From: Clostridiales bacterium
GTDB lineage: Bacteria; Bacillota; Peptococcia; Peptococcales; Peptococcaceae
Assembly: GCA_003343815.1 (NCBI GenBank)
Contig: QAKL01000081.1
Location: 1 to 12,012 of the forward strand
Reading direction: 5' to 3'
Length of the DNA stretch: 12,012 bases
This document shows positions 5,188 to 12,012 of the stretch, in pieces (position 1 is the first letter of the stretch; the number at the start of each line of letters is the position of its first letter). A program made the position numbers and the translations under genes. A model generated the notes under the pieces. That model did not search any database and was not told the origin of the DNA. It worked only from the letters and a program-made list of their open reading frames with translations.

Positions 5188-6324
5188 TTAGTTATTCGAG
5201 ATCTTCGCGTCCCACTCTTCGACGAGACGGTCGTAGTTGTCAGCAGCCCACTGATAGTCGATGCCAGCATCCTTCAGAAGCGGCAGATACTGTTCAGCAG
5301 TTTCATTCACATGAACCTCCGGGTTGCAGGGATAGTTGTAGTAACCGAACTGCTCATACAGGGCCAGACCCTTGGAGAGATACCAATCCTGGAATGCCTT
5401 GCCGTTTTCAGGGTTCTTGCAGTTATTGATCACAGCGGAGCAGCACTCTTCCACGCCGGTGCCTTCCGTAGGAACACACAGACCAATGTTGGTGTAGCCC
5501 TGTTCCTGCAGCTGGATACCGAAGTGCAGATAGCACATACCCGCAGCGCACTCGCCAAGCGAGACAGAGTTGACGGGGCCGGAGCCGCCCTTGGCATAGG
5601 ACTTGATGTTCTTGTTCAGGTCGACCATGTACTGCATACCAGCTTCTTCGCCGCGCAGCGCGATCAGGGAGGACATCATCATGTAGCCGGTGGTAGAGGT
5701 GCCGGGGTTGGTGATAATGACGTTGCCTTCCAGCTCCGGGATCAGCAGATCGTCCCAGGTCTCGGGGTATGCGACGCCGTTTGCATCATACCAGTCCTTG
5801 TCATAGCAGATGCCGAGGATGCTCTTCAGGCCGATGACATAGCTCTCATCCGCAGGGATGCAGGCAGGGTCAAACGTTTCTCTGACAAAATCGGGGACAT
5901 ACGGCATCAGAAGGCCGTCCTTGCTGGCATTCATATAGAGATCGACGGAGCCGCCCATCAGAGCGTCAGCCTGCGGATTCTCTTTTTCTGCGCGCAGACG
6001 GGTCAGGATTTCGCCGCCGCCAAGCAGGACGTAGTTGAGCGTCACGCCGGGATAATCCGCTTCAAAGCTCTCTTTGCATGCAAGCGCAAAATCCTCCGAG
6101 GATGCAATGTAGACGTTCACTTCGCCGGAAAGCTCCTTCGGCTCTTCAACCGGTTCTTCTGTGACCTCTTCTGCAGCCGGTTCTTCGGCAGCAGCGGGTT
6201 CTCCGGTCTGCTGGGTATCAGCGGCGGGTTCTTCGGTTTGCGCGGGTTCCTGCTTGGCTGCGCAGCCTGCAAACAGGCTGACGACCATCAGGACTGCCAG
6301 AAGCAGTGCAAGTGTCTTTTTCAT
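5188..6324 (-). CDS. ABC transporter solute-binding lipoprotein, AfuA/Fe3+-type family
   Basis: A 378-aa extracellular binding protein. A signal peptide (MKKTLALLLAVLMVVSL) ends in a lipobox FAGC with C21 as lipidated residue. Residues 22-66 are a Pro/Ala/Glu-rich acidic tether. The rest is a family-1-type fold with landmarks VNVYIASSEDFA, GGSVDLYMNA, GICYDKDWY, PETWDDLL and the C-terminal YNYPCNPEV, as in the iron(III)/AfuA/2-aminoethylphosphonate/thiamine group. I chose ATG 6324 (AAAGGAAA, about 8 nt upstream) over an in-frame ATG at 6372, which has no ribosome site and would spoil the signal peptide. It is the last gene of a permease-ATPase-binding protein unit. Members of this family called 'iron' have been shown to carry hexose phosphates (AfuA), so iron is not a safe call; the mtlD context suggests a phosphorylated polyol or sugar. 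Substrate is inferred. Confidence 0.88.
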   Translation of the reverse strand: MKKTLALLLAVLMVVSLFAGCAAKQEPAQTEEPAADTQQTGEPAAAEEPAAEEVTEEPVEEPKELSGEVNVYIASSEDFALACKESFEADYPGVTLNYVLLGGGEILTRLRAEKENPQADALMGGSVDLYMNASKDGLLMPYVPDFVRETFDPACIPADESYVIGLKSILGICYDKDWYDANGVAYPETWDDLLIPELEGNVIITNPGTSTTGYMMMSSLIALRGEEAGMQYMVDLNKNIKSYAKGGSGPVNSVSLGECAAGMCYLHFGIQLQEQGYTNIGLCVPTEGTGVEECCSAVINNCKNPENGKAFQDWYLSKGLALYEQFGYYNYPCNPEVHVNETAEQYLPLLKDAGIDYQWAADNYDRLVEEWDAKISNN

Positions 6325-6374
6325 TTGTGTGTTTCCTTTCTTTTTCATTTTTATTTCTGCGGTCGCCCGCATAC

Positions 6375-7460
6375 TTACTTTTCAATCAGGTGCAGAGAAT
6401 CAGGCTTATAGTCCAGATGCACCGTATCGCCCTCGGCAAATACGCCGTGCTGCCGGAAATTGTAGTCTTCAATGATAAAGACCGTCCCCTGCACGTCCAC
6501 AAAATACTCCTGCATGGCGCCCATGAACGTCGACGTCTGCACCGTGCCGCAGAACGGGCCCTCTTTGCCGATCAGCATGGATTCCGGGCGTGTCATGCAA
6601 CAGATTTTTGAGCCGACAGCAGTGTGCAGCGCACCGTCAGTTTTTACGCGCAGCCTGTTCCCCAAAAGCTCTACCTCAGCAACACCATCAGCGGCGGACA
6701 GCAGTACACCGTCAGCAAAGTTCGAGCGGCCGATAAAGTCGGCGACAAATTTGGATGCGGGACGGAAATAAATCTCGTCCGGCGTTCCGATCTGCTCGAT
6801 AATGCCCTGATTCATGACAATGATCCGATCAGAAAGCGCCATGGCCTCTGTCTGGTCATGCGTCACATAGATGCTGGTCAGACCCAGACGCCGCTGAATC
6901 TTTTTGATCTCATTGCGCATGCTGGTGCGGAGCTTTGCGTCGAGGTTGGACAGCGGCTCATCAAAGAGCATGACGCCCGGCTCGGAGACCAGCGCGCGGG
7001 CCAACGCGACGCGCTGCTGCTGACCACCGGAGAGCTGATTGGGGAAGCGTTCTTCCATCCCGGTCAGGCCGACAAGCTCCATAATTTTATGCACACGCTC
7101 GGATATCTCTTTTTCTGGCAGTTTTTTTAGCCGAAGACCGAAGGAAATGTTGTTATAGACATTATAGTGCGGGAACAGTGCGTAGCTCTGGAAAACCATC
7201 GCAGTATCGCGCTTGTCCGGCGTTAGTGCGTTGACGCACTCACCGCCGATGTAGATCTCACCCTCTGTCGGTGTCTCAAAACCAGCGATCATACGCAGTG
7301 TTGTCGTTTTGCCGCAGCCGGAGGGACCGAGCAGCGTGACAAATTCACCGGCGTGAATTTCCAGAGAGATCTGGTTGACTGCACGGAACGTTTCTTTACT
7401 CGGCGAGATATATTCTCGCGTAATCTGCTTTAATGTGACTTCTTTTGTTTGCTTTTTCAT
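6375..7460 (-). CDS. ABC transporter ATP-binding protein, PotA/FbpC type
   Basis: A 361-aa cytoplasmic ATPase that powers import. Walker A is GPSGCGKT (45-52), the Q-loop is Q91, the signature is LSGGQQQR (143-150), Walker B is MLFDE (164-168), the D-loop is SNLD (171-174) and the switch His is H201 in YVTHD. The C-terminal third, about 240-361, fits a TOBE-type domain, which in this group can bind regulators or substrate analogues. All catalytic residues are intact. The start at 7460 has GGAGG with a 5-nt spacer, and the permease stop is only 15 nt upstream, so the two are one operon. The family covers Fe3+, polyamine, phosphonate, thiamine and sugar-phosphate importers, so the ATPase does not decide the substrate. 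Confidence 0.93.
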   Translation of the reverse strand: MKKQTKEVTLKQITREYISPSKETFRAVNQISLEIHAGEFVTLLGPSGCGKTTTLRMIAGFETPTEGEIYIGGECVNALTPDKRDTAMVFQSYALFPHYNVYNNISFGLRLKKLPEKEISERVHKIMELVGLTGMEERFPNQLSGGQQQRVALARALVSEPGVMLFDEPLSNLDAKLRTSMRNEIKKIQRRLGLTSIYVTHDQTEAMALSDRIIVMNQGIIEQIGTPDEIYFRPASKFVADFIGRSNFADGVLLSAADGVAEVELLGNRLRVKTDGALHTAVGSKICCMTRPESMLIGKEGPFCGTVQTSTFMGAMQEYFVDVQGTVFIIEDYNFRQHGVFAEGDTVHLDYKPDSLHLIEK

Positions 7461-7475
7461 GGTTTCCTCCGCATA

Positions 7476-9146
7476 TTACATCAGTTTAATATCTTTCTTG
7501 TTTACGCCGATCAGCCCAAGCAGCTGATACAAAATCAGGATCGCAGCATATACGACCAGAATCAGCATCGTGGACATTGCAGATGCCGGGCCGTATTTGC
7601 CTCTGTCGACCTGATCCAGAATGGAAATCGTCAGGAGCTTGTGGCGAGCGGAGATCAGGAAGATCAGCGCACTCATAGAAGTCATGGTACGGACGAACGT
7701 ATATACAAGACCGCCAAAGAAGGACGATTTGATCAGCGGCAGAGTTACCTTTGTAAATACCTGAAGACTGTTTGCGCCGAGGTCGGATGCAGATTCTTCG
7801 ATGCTCGGATCGATCTGCCGCAGCGATGTAATACCGGACTGCAGGCCAACCGGCAGATACCGCGAACAGCAGGATGCAATCAGGATCAGGAATGTACCTG
7901 TCAGATACAGCGGCTTCTGATTGAACAGCAGAACGTAGGCGTAACCAAGAATCGTTCCCGGAATGATCATTCCAACCATGCCGGAAGCCTCCATGAATTT
8001 ACTCAGCGGATTTTTCTTTCGAACGATCAAAAAAGCCATCAGCATTGCAATCACACCTGTGACCGGTGTAGTGATCACGGCCAGCTTCAGCGTATCGACC
8101 AGCGCCTGCTTCGCAATCTTCCATGCCTGAATATAATTGTCGAACGTAAGGCTGTAATTGACGCCCCAGAGCTTAATAAACGAAACAACAGGAATCATGA
8201 TATAGATGATGCCTACGATGACCGCAAAAACGCAGCAGATCACAGTCAGGGGGACCGTAATGTGCTTTTCTTCAATCATTGTCCGCTCACGCGTCGCCTT
8301 GCCGGTGATCGTAACAAAAGTACGCTTTTCCAAGACGAGCTGGGACAGCAGATAAATCACCATTGTCATGACCAGCAGCAGCATTGCCAGAGCGGTGCAT
8401 CGCTGCAGCTCATATCCGCCGACGGCCTGATAATAGACCTGCGTTGCAAGCGTGTTATACCCACCGGCGATCGTGATCGGATTGCCGAAGTCAGCAACAC
8501 ATTTAATAAACACCAGCAGGAATGCATTGATGATACCAGGCAGGGACAGCGGGATCGTTACCTTGCAGAAGGTCTTCAGTCTGGACGCGCCCATGTCCCG
8601 CGCTGCTTCTTCAATGGACGGGTCGATCGTACTCAGTACGCCGTTGAGCAGCAGGTAGGCCATCGGGAAGAAGGAAAAGACCTGTGCAAACAGGAGGCCC
8701 CCGAAGCCGTAGATGTTATTGCTTGCCATACCGAGCAGTGTGTGCGTAATGAGGCCCTTGTTGCCAAACAGCAGGATAATAGACAGTGAGACGGAGAAGG
8801 GCGGCGAAATGATCGGCAGAATGGCAATCACATTAAAGAACTTCTTTGCGCGCATTTTAATATAGCAGGCGCAGTATGCAAAAATAAAGCCGATCACGGT
8901 TGCGATTGCCGCAGCACTGACGCTTGATACAAGCGTATGTACCATTGCATCCCGGTTCTGCTTAAATTGGAATGCGCGAATGTAGCCGCCAAACGAGTAA
9001 GTCCCTTCAGCGTCCGTAAAGCTTTGAATCAGCACCTTTACAAGAGGCAGTACATTAAACAGTACCAGCGAGGCGATGATCAGCAGCGTGATCGACAACG
9101 AAATCGGATCAACTGCTTTTTTGAGTGTTCTCTTTTTCTTTTTCAT
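7476..9146 (-). CDS. Fused two-domain ABC transporter permease (AfuB/FbpB/ThiP type)
   Basis: A 556-aa membrane protein with two homologous permease halves in one chain. Each half has about six hydrophobic segments and an EAA coupling loop: DPSIEEAARDMGASRL near 175-190 and DPSIEESASDLGANSL near 446-461. One chain can thus form the whole channel with an ATPase dimer, as in iron(III), thiamine and AfuB systems. The ATG at 9146, followed by a Lys-rich start, is the sensible start, since an upstream extension has no membrane or start features. However, AGGAGG (9163-9168) is 16 nt away, far longer than usual, and only a weak GAAAG lies nearer. It is the first gene of the transporter operon and is divergent from the regulator gene. 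Confidence 0.92.
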   Translation of the reverse strand: MKKKKRTLKKAVDPISLSITLLIIASLVLFNVLPLVKVLIQSFTDAEGTYSFGGYIRAFQFKQNRDAMVHTLVSSVSAAAIATVIGFIFAYCACYIKMRAKKFFNVIAILPIISPPFSVSLSIILLFGNKGLITHTLLGMASNNIYGFGGLLFAQVFSFFPMAYLLLNGVLSTIDPSIEEAARDMGASRLKTFCKVTIPLSLPGIINAFLLVFIKCVADFGNPITIAGGYNTLATQVYYQAVGGYELQRCTALAMLLLVMTMVIYLLSQLVLEKRTFVTITGKATRERTMIEEKHITVPLTVICCVFAVIVGIIYIMIPVVSFIKLWGVNYSLTFDNYIQAWKIAKQALVDTLKLAVITTPVTGVIAMLMAFLIVRKKNPLSKFMEASGMVGMIIPGTILGYAYVLLFNQKPLYLTGTFLILIASCCSRYLPVGLQSGITSLRQIDPSIEESASDLGANSLQVFTKVTLPLIKSSFFGGLVYTFVRTMTSMSALIFLISARHKLLTISILDQVDRGKYGPASAMSTMLILVVYAAILILYQLLGLIGVNKKDIKLM

Positions 9147-9162
9147 ATGCTTTCTGTAACAG

Positions 9163-9168
9163 CCTCCT
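9163..9168 (-). promoter_or_regulatory. Ribosome site of the permease with unusually long spacer
   Basis: A perfect AGGAGG on the minus strand is followed by 16 nt before the ATG at 9146. No in-frame ATG, GTG or TTG lies at the normal 5-9 nt. Either a weaker GAAAG close to the ATG is used, or initiation is inefficient. Confidence 0.5.
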
Positions 9169-9198
9169 TTTTGCTTTGCCCCCGCCGGGAGCATTTTT

Positions 9199-9227
9199 AT
9201 TCTGCATAAAAAACAGTTTTTTCGCAA
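9199..9227 (-). promoter_or_regulatory. Candidate promoter of the transporter operon
   Basis: On the minus strand TTGCGA (-35) and CAGAAT (-10) are separated by 17 nt, each matching consensus at 4 of 6 positions, which fits a promoter that needs an activator. An exact copy of the repeated 11-mer (9230-9240) ends 2 bp upstream of the -35, the usual place for an AraC-type class II activator. Confidence 0.5.
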
Positions 9228-9365
9228 TCTGCACTTTTTCTCTGATATGCAGCATCGCATGTGCATTTGGTCAAATTATGCAACATAGGATTTCCTGAAT
9301 TGTATATTTTGACGGATTTCCGGCATCGACATTTTTTCCGCATATGCACTTTTTCGTTTTTTGCA
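9203..9365. promoter_or_regulatory. Cluster of TGCA-cored sites between divergent genes, putative regulator operators
   Basis: TGCA occurs at 9203, 9230, 9248, 9262, 9279, 9345 and 9362: seven times in 163 bp, where chance gives less than one. The 11-mer TGCACTTTTTC is present exactly at 9230-9240 and 9345-9355, 115 bp apart, close to eleven helical turns. One copy abuts the transporter -35 and the other lies 28 bp upstream of the regulator -35. The natural reading is binding sites for the adjacent AraC-type regulator, possibly with DNA looping; this is inference from position and repetition. Confidence 0.5.
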
Positions 9366-9383
9366 CAGAATGACGGTGTCTGC

Positions 9384-9412
9384 TTGCGCGCGTTTCGGAA
9401 AATATGTATAAT
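9384..9412 (+). promoter_or_regulatory. Promoter of the sensor-regulator gene
   Basis: A perfect TATAAT (9407-9412) lies 17 nt after TTGCGC (9384-9389), a partial -35. The predicted transcript start near 9419 leaves about 30 nt of leader before the ATG at 9450, but only about 7 before the ATG at 9426, which helps choose the start. Confidence 0.6.
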
Positions 9413-9449
9413 TCTATCGGAGTTTATGAAAGAGACGAGGCCACAATCA

Positions 9450-11705
9450 ATGCGAAAGAAACTGCAAAATAAAACGATCATACGCATGGCGCTTTCGTTC
9501 TGCGCAGTTTTTTTGCTGCCGGTCGTAACGCTTTACTTCCTATATACCGGAAACATCGTCACTGCAATCGGAACGGAAGTTGAAGACATGATCTCCAACG
9601 ATCTAACTGCCGCTGTCCGCCTCATTGACTCTAACATTCAAACATTAAATGATACAATCAAAATGTTTGAGCGCGGCAATGGCTATCAATCGTATCTGAC
9701 ACGCGGGTTTTCCTATAACATGAGCGGCGTGGCTGCAAATATGCAGCTGGAAAGCGATATTTCCTACATTTATCTGCTCAATGGAACGGCCGATGATTTG
9801 TTTGTGCTGCTGCCTGATGCGGACACGGTATTCTCCGCTTCCGGTATGCACCGCAGCACATCCTATTTCAGCAAATACTATGCACTTCCCACGCAGAACG
9901 CAGAAGACGTTTTACAGGAACTGAATTGTACGGAAAATACTGTGCGCTGCGATGAGAACATCACAACGCATCGCGGGACGGCGGAAACGCTTTCGTTCAT
10001 TTACCCGCTTCCCAAAAACGCAGACGGCATCGGCGGAACCGCCGTCTTCTGTGTCCAGACGCAGAAATTTAACGCCTATTTCCAGCCGAGATCCGAAGAC
10101 TTTCAGACGAAGACCTTTGTCTTTGACGCGAATGGGCAATACCTGTTTTCTGACTGTGGCGCGGACACACTTACAACCGAAGTCCAGACGGATTATCAAA
10201 ATGGCTCGATCAGCGGAAGATTATATAAGTCTGATGAGACTGGTATCGAATATGTTACGATTCGGCGAACTTCAGAATTCAACGGCTGGCAGTACATGAC
10301 CCTGCTTCCGAACAACAACGCCCTCTACCGCAACATGTTCGAGATCAACCGGTTTTTCCGGTTATATCTGCTGCTCACCATTGGTATAGGGATTCTTGTC
10401 ATTGCAGGTTTCCTTTGGATGAACTATAAGCCGATTTTTGCACTGCGCGAAAAGGCCAAGCATATGGTCAACACAGAGAAGGCCGAGCATGAAGCGGCCG
10501 ACGATCTTGGCACAATCTCCAATGCGCTGACCCTTTTGCAGAATCGAAATCTGTCCCTGAATGATACGCTCAGCCGCAGCATCCATGAAATTCAGTCCGC
10601 ACGGCTGCAGCGACTGCTGAATAATTACTACGAGAATATCGAAGAATTCAACATTGACTGTGAGCAGATCGGCTTGAGCTTTCACGGCGACAATTTCTAC
10701 GTCAGCATTATACTGTTTCCATCTATGCCGGAGCAGGAGGCTCTGCTGGAAGAGCAGCTGCTGCAGGAATTTTCACCGGAACTGGAAACGAAGTGCCTGG
10801 CAATGCCCAACCAGAACAAACTGGTATTCATTCACTGTCCCCGCGCAAATTTCATTGAAACAGAGCCGTTCTACAGCATTCTCGGCCTCCTGCACGACCA
10901 GCTCAGTTGTCAGGCAACGATCGGTATCGGTCGTCTACACCCCGGTGCAGCAATCATCAGCAAATCCTATATGCAGGCCACGAACGCGCTGGACTTCCGA
11001 GCCGTAAAAGGCATCGGCACCGTGATCACTTATGATGAAGTCCTTGCGCATGACGCGGACTCGCCGTGGTATCCGAGCCATGAACTCCGTCGTCTTGCTA
11101 ACACGTTGACCGCTCAAAACACAGTCTCACGAGATAAGATTCTTGCTGAGCTGATTGCCAAAATCAAAGATCCGTCCACTAGTCTGATCAATGCGCGCTG
11201 CATTGCCTTTGATCTCATTAAGATTTTGATGTCCAATCCGGATTTGAAGCAGGACGCGGCCTACAGCCTTCCGGAATATTTGATGCAGGTAAGTCAGGAA
11301 AAAACGAAAAAGAACGTGGTTGCAGCGGTAGAGGAGGTATGCATGCACATTGCATCTTCCGAACGGATTCCTTCTCCGCCTGTGCAGAATGCCGTTGTCG
11401 ACGAGATTATTGCCTATATTCAGGCAAACTACTGCCGTGGTGACTTCTCTATTCAGGAGATTGCAGAACACTTTGAAATGCTGCCAACCAATATCGGAAA
11501 CTATTTTAAGGAGCAAACCGGCAGCGGACTTTTGGAGTATCTGATTTCTCTGAGGATGAAACGCGCAAAGGAATTACTCCACTCCACGGATATGACAGTC
11601 AAGGAGATCAGCATGAGCGTTGGATATTATAACGATTCCAGCTTTATCCGCCGGTTCAAGCAACATGAAGGCGTTACGCCCAATGAATTCCGCTTCAAAT
11701 GCTGA
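9450..11705 (+). CDS. Transmembrane sensor / AraC-family transcriptional regulator
   Basis: A 751-aa one-component regulator that spans the membrane. TM1 is about 10-33, an extracellular sensor of Cache-like layout is about 34-300, and TM2 is about 303-325. A HAMP-like linker follows, then a degenerate GGDEF-like middle domain (about 395-580, landmark ATIGIGRLHPGA), and finally an AraC double helix-turn-helix. The first helix-turn-helix is DFSIQEIAEHFEMLPTNIG near 665-683; the second is TVKEISMSVGYYNDSSFIR with the terminal VTPNEFR. I chose ATG 9450 (GAGG, 9-nt spacer); an in-frame ATG at 9426 would leave almost no leader, and the frame open from 9261 runs through the promoter. The layout is that of the Gram-positive YesN/large AraC type. 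It lies divergent from the transporter operon and probably activates it on sensing an outside ligand or the loaded binding protein; that is inferred. Confidence 0.9.
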   Translation: MRKKLQNKTIIRMALSFCAVFLLPVVTLYFLYTGNIVTAIGTEVEDMISNDLTAAVRLIDSNIQTLNDTIKMFERGNGYQSYLTRGFSYNMSGVAANMQLESDISYIYLLNGTADDLFVLLPDADTVFSASGMHRSTSYFSKYYALPTQNAEDVLQELNCTENTVRCDENITTHRGTAETLSFIYPLPKNADGIGGTAVFCVQTQKFNAYFQPRSEDFQTKTFVFDANGQYLFSDCGADTLTTEVQTDYQNGSISGRLYKSDETGIEYVTIRRTSEFNGWQYMTLLPNNNALYRNMFEINRFFRLYLLLTIGIGILVIAGFLWMNYKPIFALREKAKHMVNTEKAEHEAADDLGTISNALTLLQNRNLSLNDTLSRSIHEIQSARLQRLLNNYYENIEEFNIDCEQIGLSFHGDNFYVSIILFPSMPEQEALLEEQLLQEFSPELETKCLAMPNQNKLVFIHCPRANFIETEPFYSILGLLHDQLSCQATIGIGRLHPGAAIISKSYMQATNALDFRAVKGIGTVITYDEVLAHDADSPWYPSHELRRLANTLTAQNTVSRDKILAELIAKIKDPSTSLINARCIAFDLIKILMSNPDLKQDAAYSLPEYLMQVSQEKTKKNVVAAVEEVCMHIASSERIPSPPVQNAVVDEIIAYIQANYCRGDFSIQEIAEHFEMLPTNIGNYFKEQTGSGLLEYLISLRMKRAKELLHSTDMTVKEISMSVGYYNDSSFIRRFKQHEGVTPNEFRFKC

Positions 11706-11729
11706 TGAAATTTAGACTATACATATTAT

Positions 11730-11760
11730 TGAAATGCGTCTCACCGTGAGACGCATTTCA
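11730..11760. terminator. Bidirectional terminator between convergent genes
   Basis: TGAAATGCGTCTCAC (11730-11744) and its exact reverse complement (11746-11760) form a 15-bp stem with a minimal loop. It lies 24 nt past the regulator stop, and GTTTG follows. In the other direction the tail is AATAATATG, so neither side has a strong U-run. The outer three bases of the right arm (11758-11760) are the stop codon of the convergent hydrolase gene. Confidence 0.65.
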
Positions 11761-12012
11761 GTTTGTAAAGCAATCTGGTCTGGCCACAACCGTAAATCCT
11801 GCCGAGCCTGTGATAACAACGCCGTTTGCGCCGCCGCTGCAATGAACGATTAACAGGTTGCCGTCCGCGTCCTTGCCGCCGACAATGCCGACGTGGGAAT
11901 CGTCTGGATAGAATACAAGATCGCCCGGCTGCGCGTCGCTCCATGAAATGTTCGTGCAATAGCTGTGCTGTGTGGCAGCTCCGCCGCCGCGCCCCGGATA
12001 GTAGCTGCCGTT
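11758..12012 (-). CDS. NlpC/P60-type peptidoglycan hydrolase, C-terminal part (5' end outside window)
   Basis: An uninterrupted minus-strand frame enters from the right edge and ends at TGA 11760-11758, giving the last 84 residues. It carries the second half of an NlpC/P60 cysteine peptidase domain: QPGDLVFYPDDSHVGIVGG, where GDLVFY is the family's core strand and the His of SHVGIV is the catalytic His. The His of LIVHCSGG fits the third catalytic position. The catalytic Cys should lie beyond position 12012. Family members cut stem peptides (often gamma-D-Glu bonds) in the cell wall and are commonly secreted. It converges with the regulator gene and probably has no functional tie to it. The domain call is fairly secure; total size and any signal peptide cannot be seen. 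Confidence 0.8.
   Translation of the reverse strand, partial: NGSYYPGRGGGAATQHSYCTNISWSDAQPGDLVFYPDDSHVGIVGGKDADGNLLIVHCSGGANGVVITGSAGFTVVARPDCFTN

Noticed and set aside
5188..6324. Calling the transporter an iron(III) uptake system
   Set aside because: The family name is historical; members carry phosphonates, thiamine or hexose phosphates, and no iron-related gene or Fur-like site was noticed.
6325..6372. Upstream ATG (6372) as start of the binding protein
   Set aside because: It has no ribosome site, and the extension would place charged residues ahead of a well-formed signal peptide that has its own ribosome site.
5311..6411. Long plus-strand frame (366 codons) opposite the binding-protein gene
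   Set aside because: It mirrors the lipoprotein gene, lacks a ribosome site and has no recognisable motif.
7449..8789. Long plus-strand frame (446 codons) opposite the permease
   Set aside because: It is antisense to a clear membrane permease, has no ribosome site, and is a His/Arg/Asn/Gln-rich composition typical of the complement of hydrophobic coding sequence.
1..12012. CRISPR arrays, rRNA or tRNA genes
   Set aside because: No regular direct-repeat array, tRNA cloverleaf or rRNA-like stretch was noticed on reading; no search program was run.

Overview
The window looks like a piece of a Gram-positive Clostridia genome, probably an Oscillospiraceae/Ruminococcaceae-type gut commensal. This rests on AGGAGG-type ribosome sites, roughly balanced base composition, an acidic Pro/Ala/Glu-rich lipoprotein linker, a Spo0A-C-like gene, and a transmembrane AraC-type regulator. 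The taxonomic call is inference; no rRNA or tRNA gene was seen.

Right half (about 2.6-12 kb): a coherent locus. A plus-strand gene (9450-11705) encodes a membrane-anchored sensor/AraC-type regulator. Divergent from it, on the minus strand, run a fused two-domain ABC permease (7476-9146), its ATPase (6375-7460) and a solute-binding lipoprotein (5188-6324), all of the Fe3+/AfuABC/2-aminoethylphosphonate type. A strong terminator follows. Beyond it lie two tandem, overlapping SGNH esterases (4446-5105, 3802-4449) and mannitol-1-phosphate 5-dehydrogenase, mtlD (2648-3796). A HAD phosphatase (1742-2538) came next but is now a pseudogene. The 303-bp divergent region holds promoters in both directions and a cluster of TGCA-cored sites. 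It includes an exact 11-bp repeat 115 bp apart, one copy of which abuts the transporter -35 element. My working model is a sensor-controlled system that imports a phosphorylated or esterified polyol/sugar by ABC transport rather than PTS, removes acyl groups, and passes mannitol-1-phosphate to fructose-6-phosphate.

Left part (1-2.6 kb): a decaying accessory region. The HAD gene carries two in-frame nonsense codons and a 160-bp foldback MITE with a perfect CTAA target duplication; removing the element in silico restores the reading frame exactly. Just downstream is a divergent, frameshifted second copy of the mtlD 3' end plus its terminator. Further left are a Spo0A-C-like gene broken by one base, two very small genes of the kind seen in recombinase/transposon modules, and the first codons of a gene leaving the window.

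At the right edge a convergent NlpC/P60-type cell-wall hydrolase enters from outside. Its stop codon lies inside the hairpin shared with the regulator's terminator.
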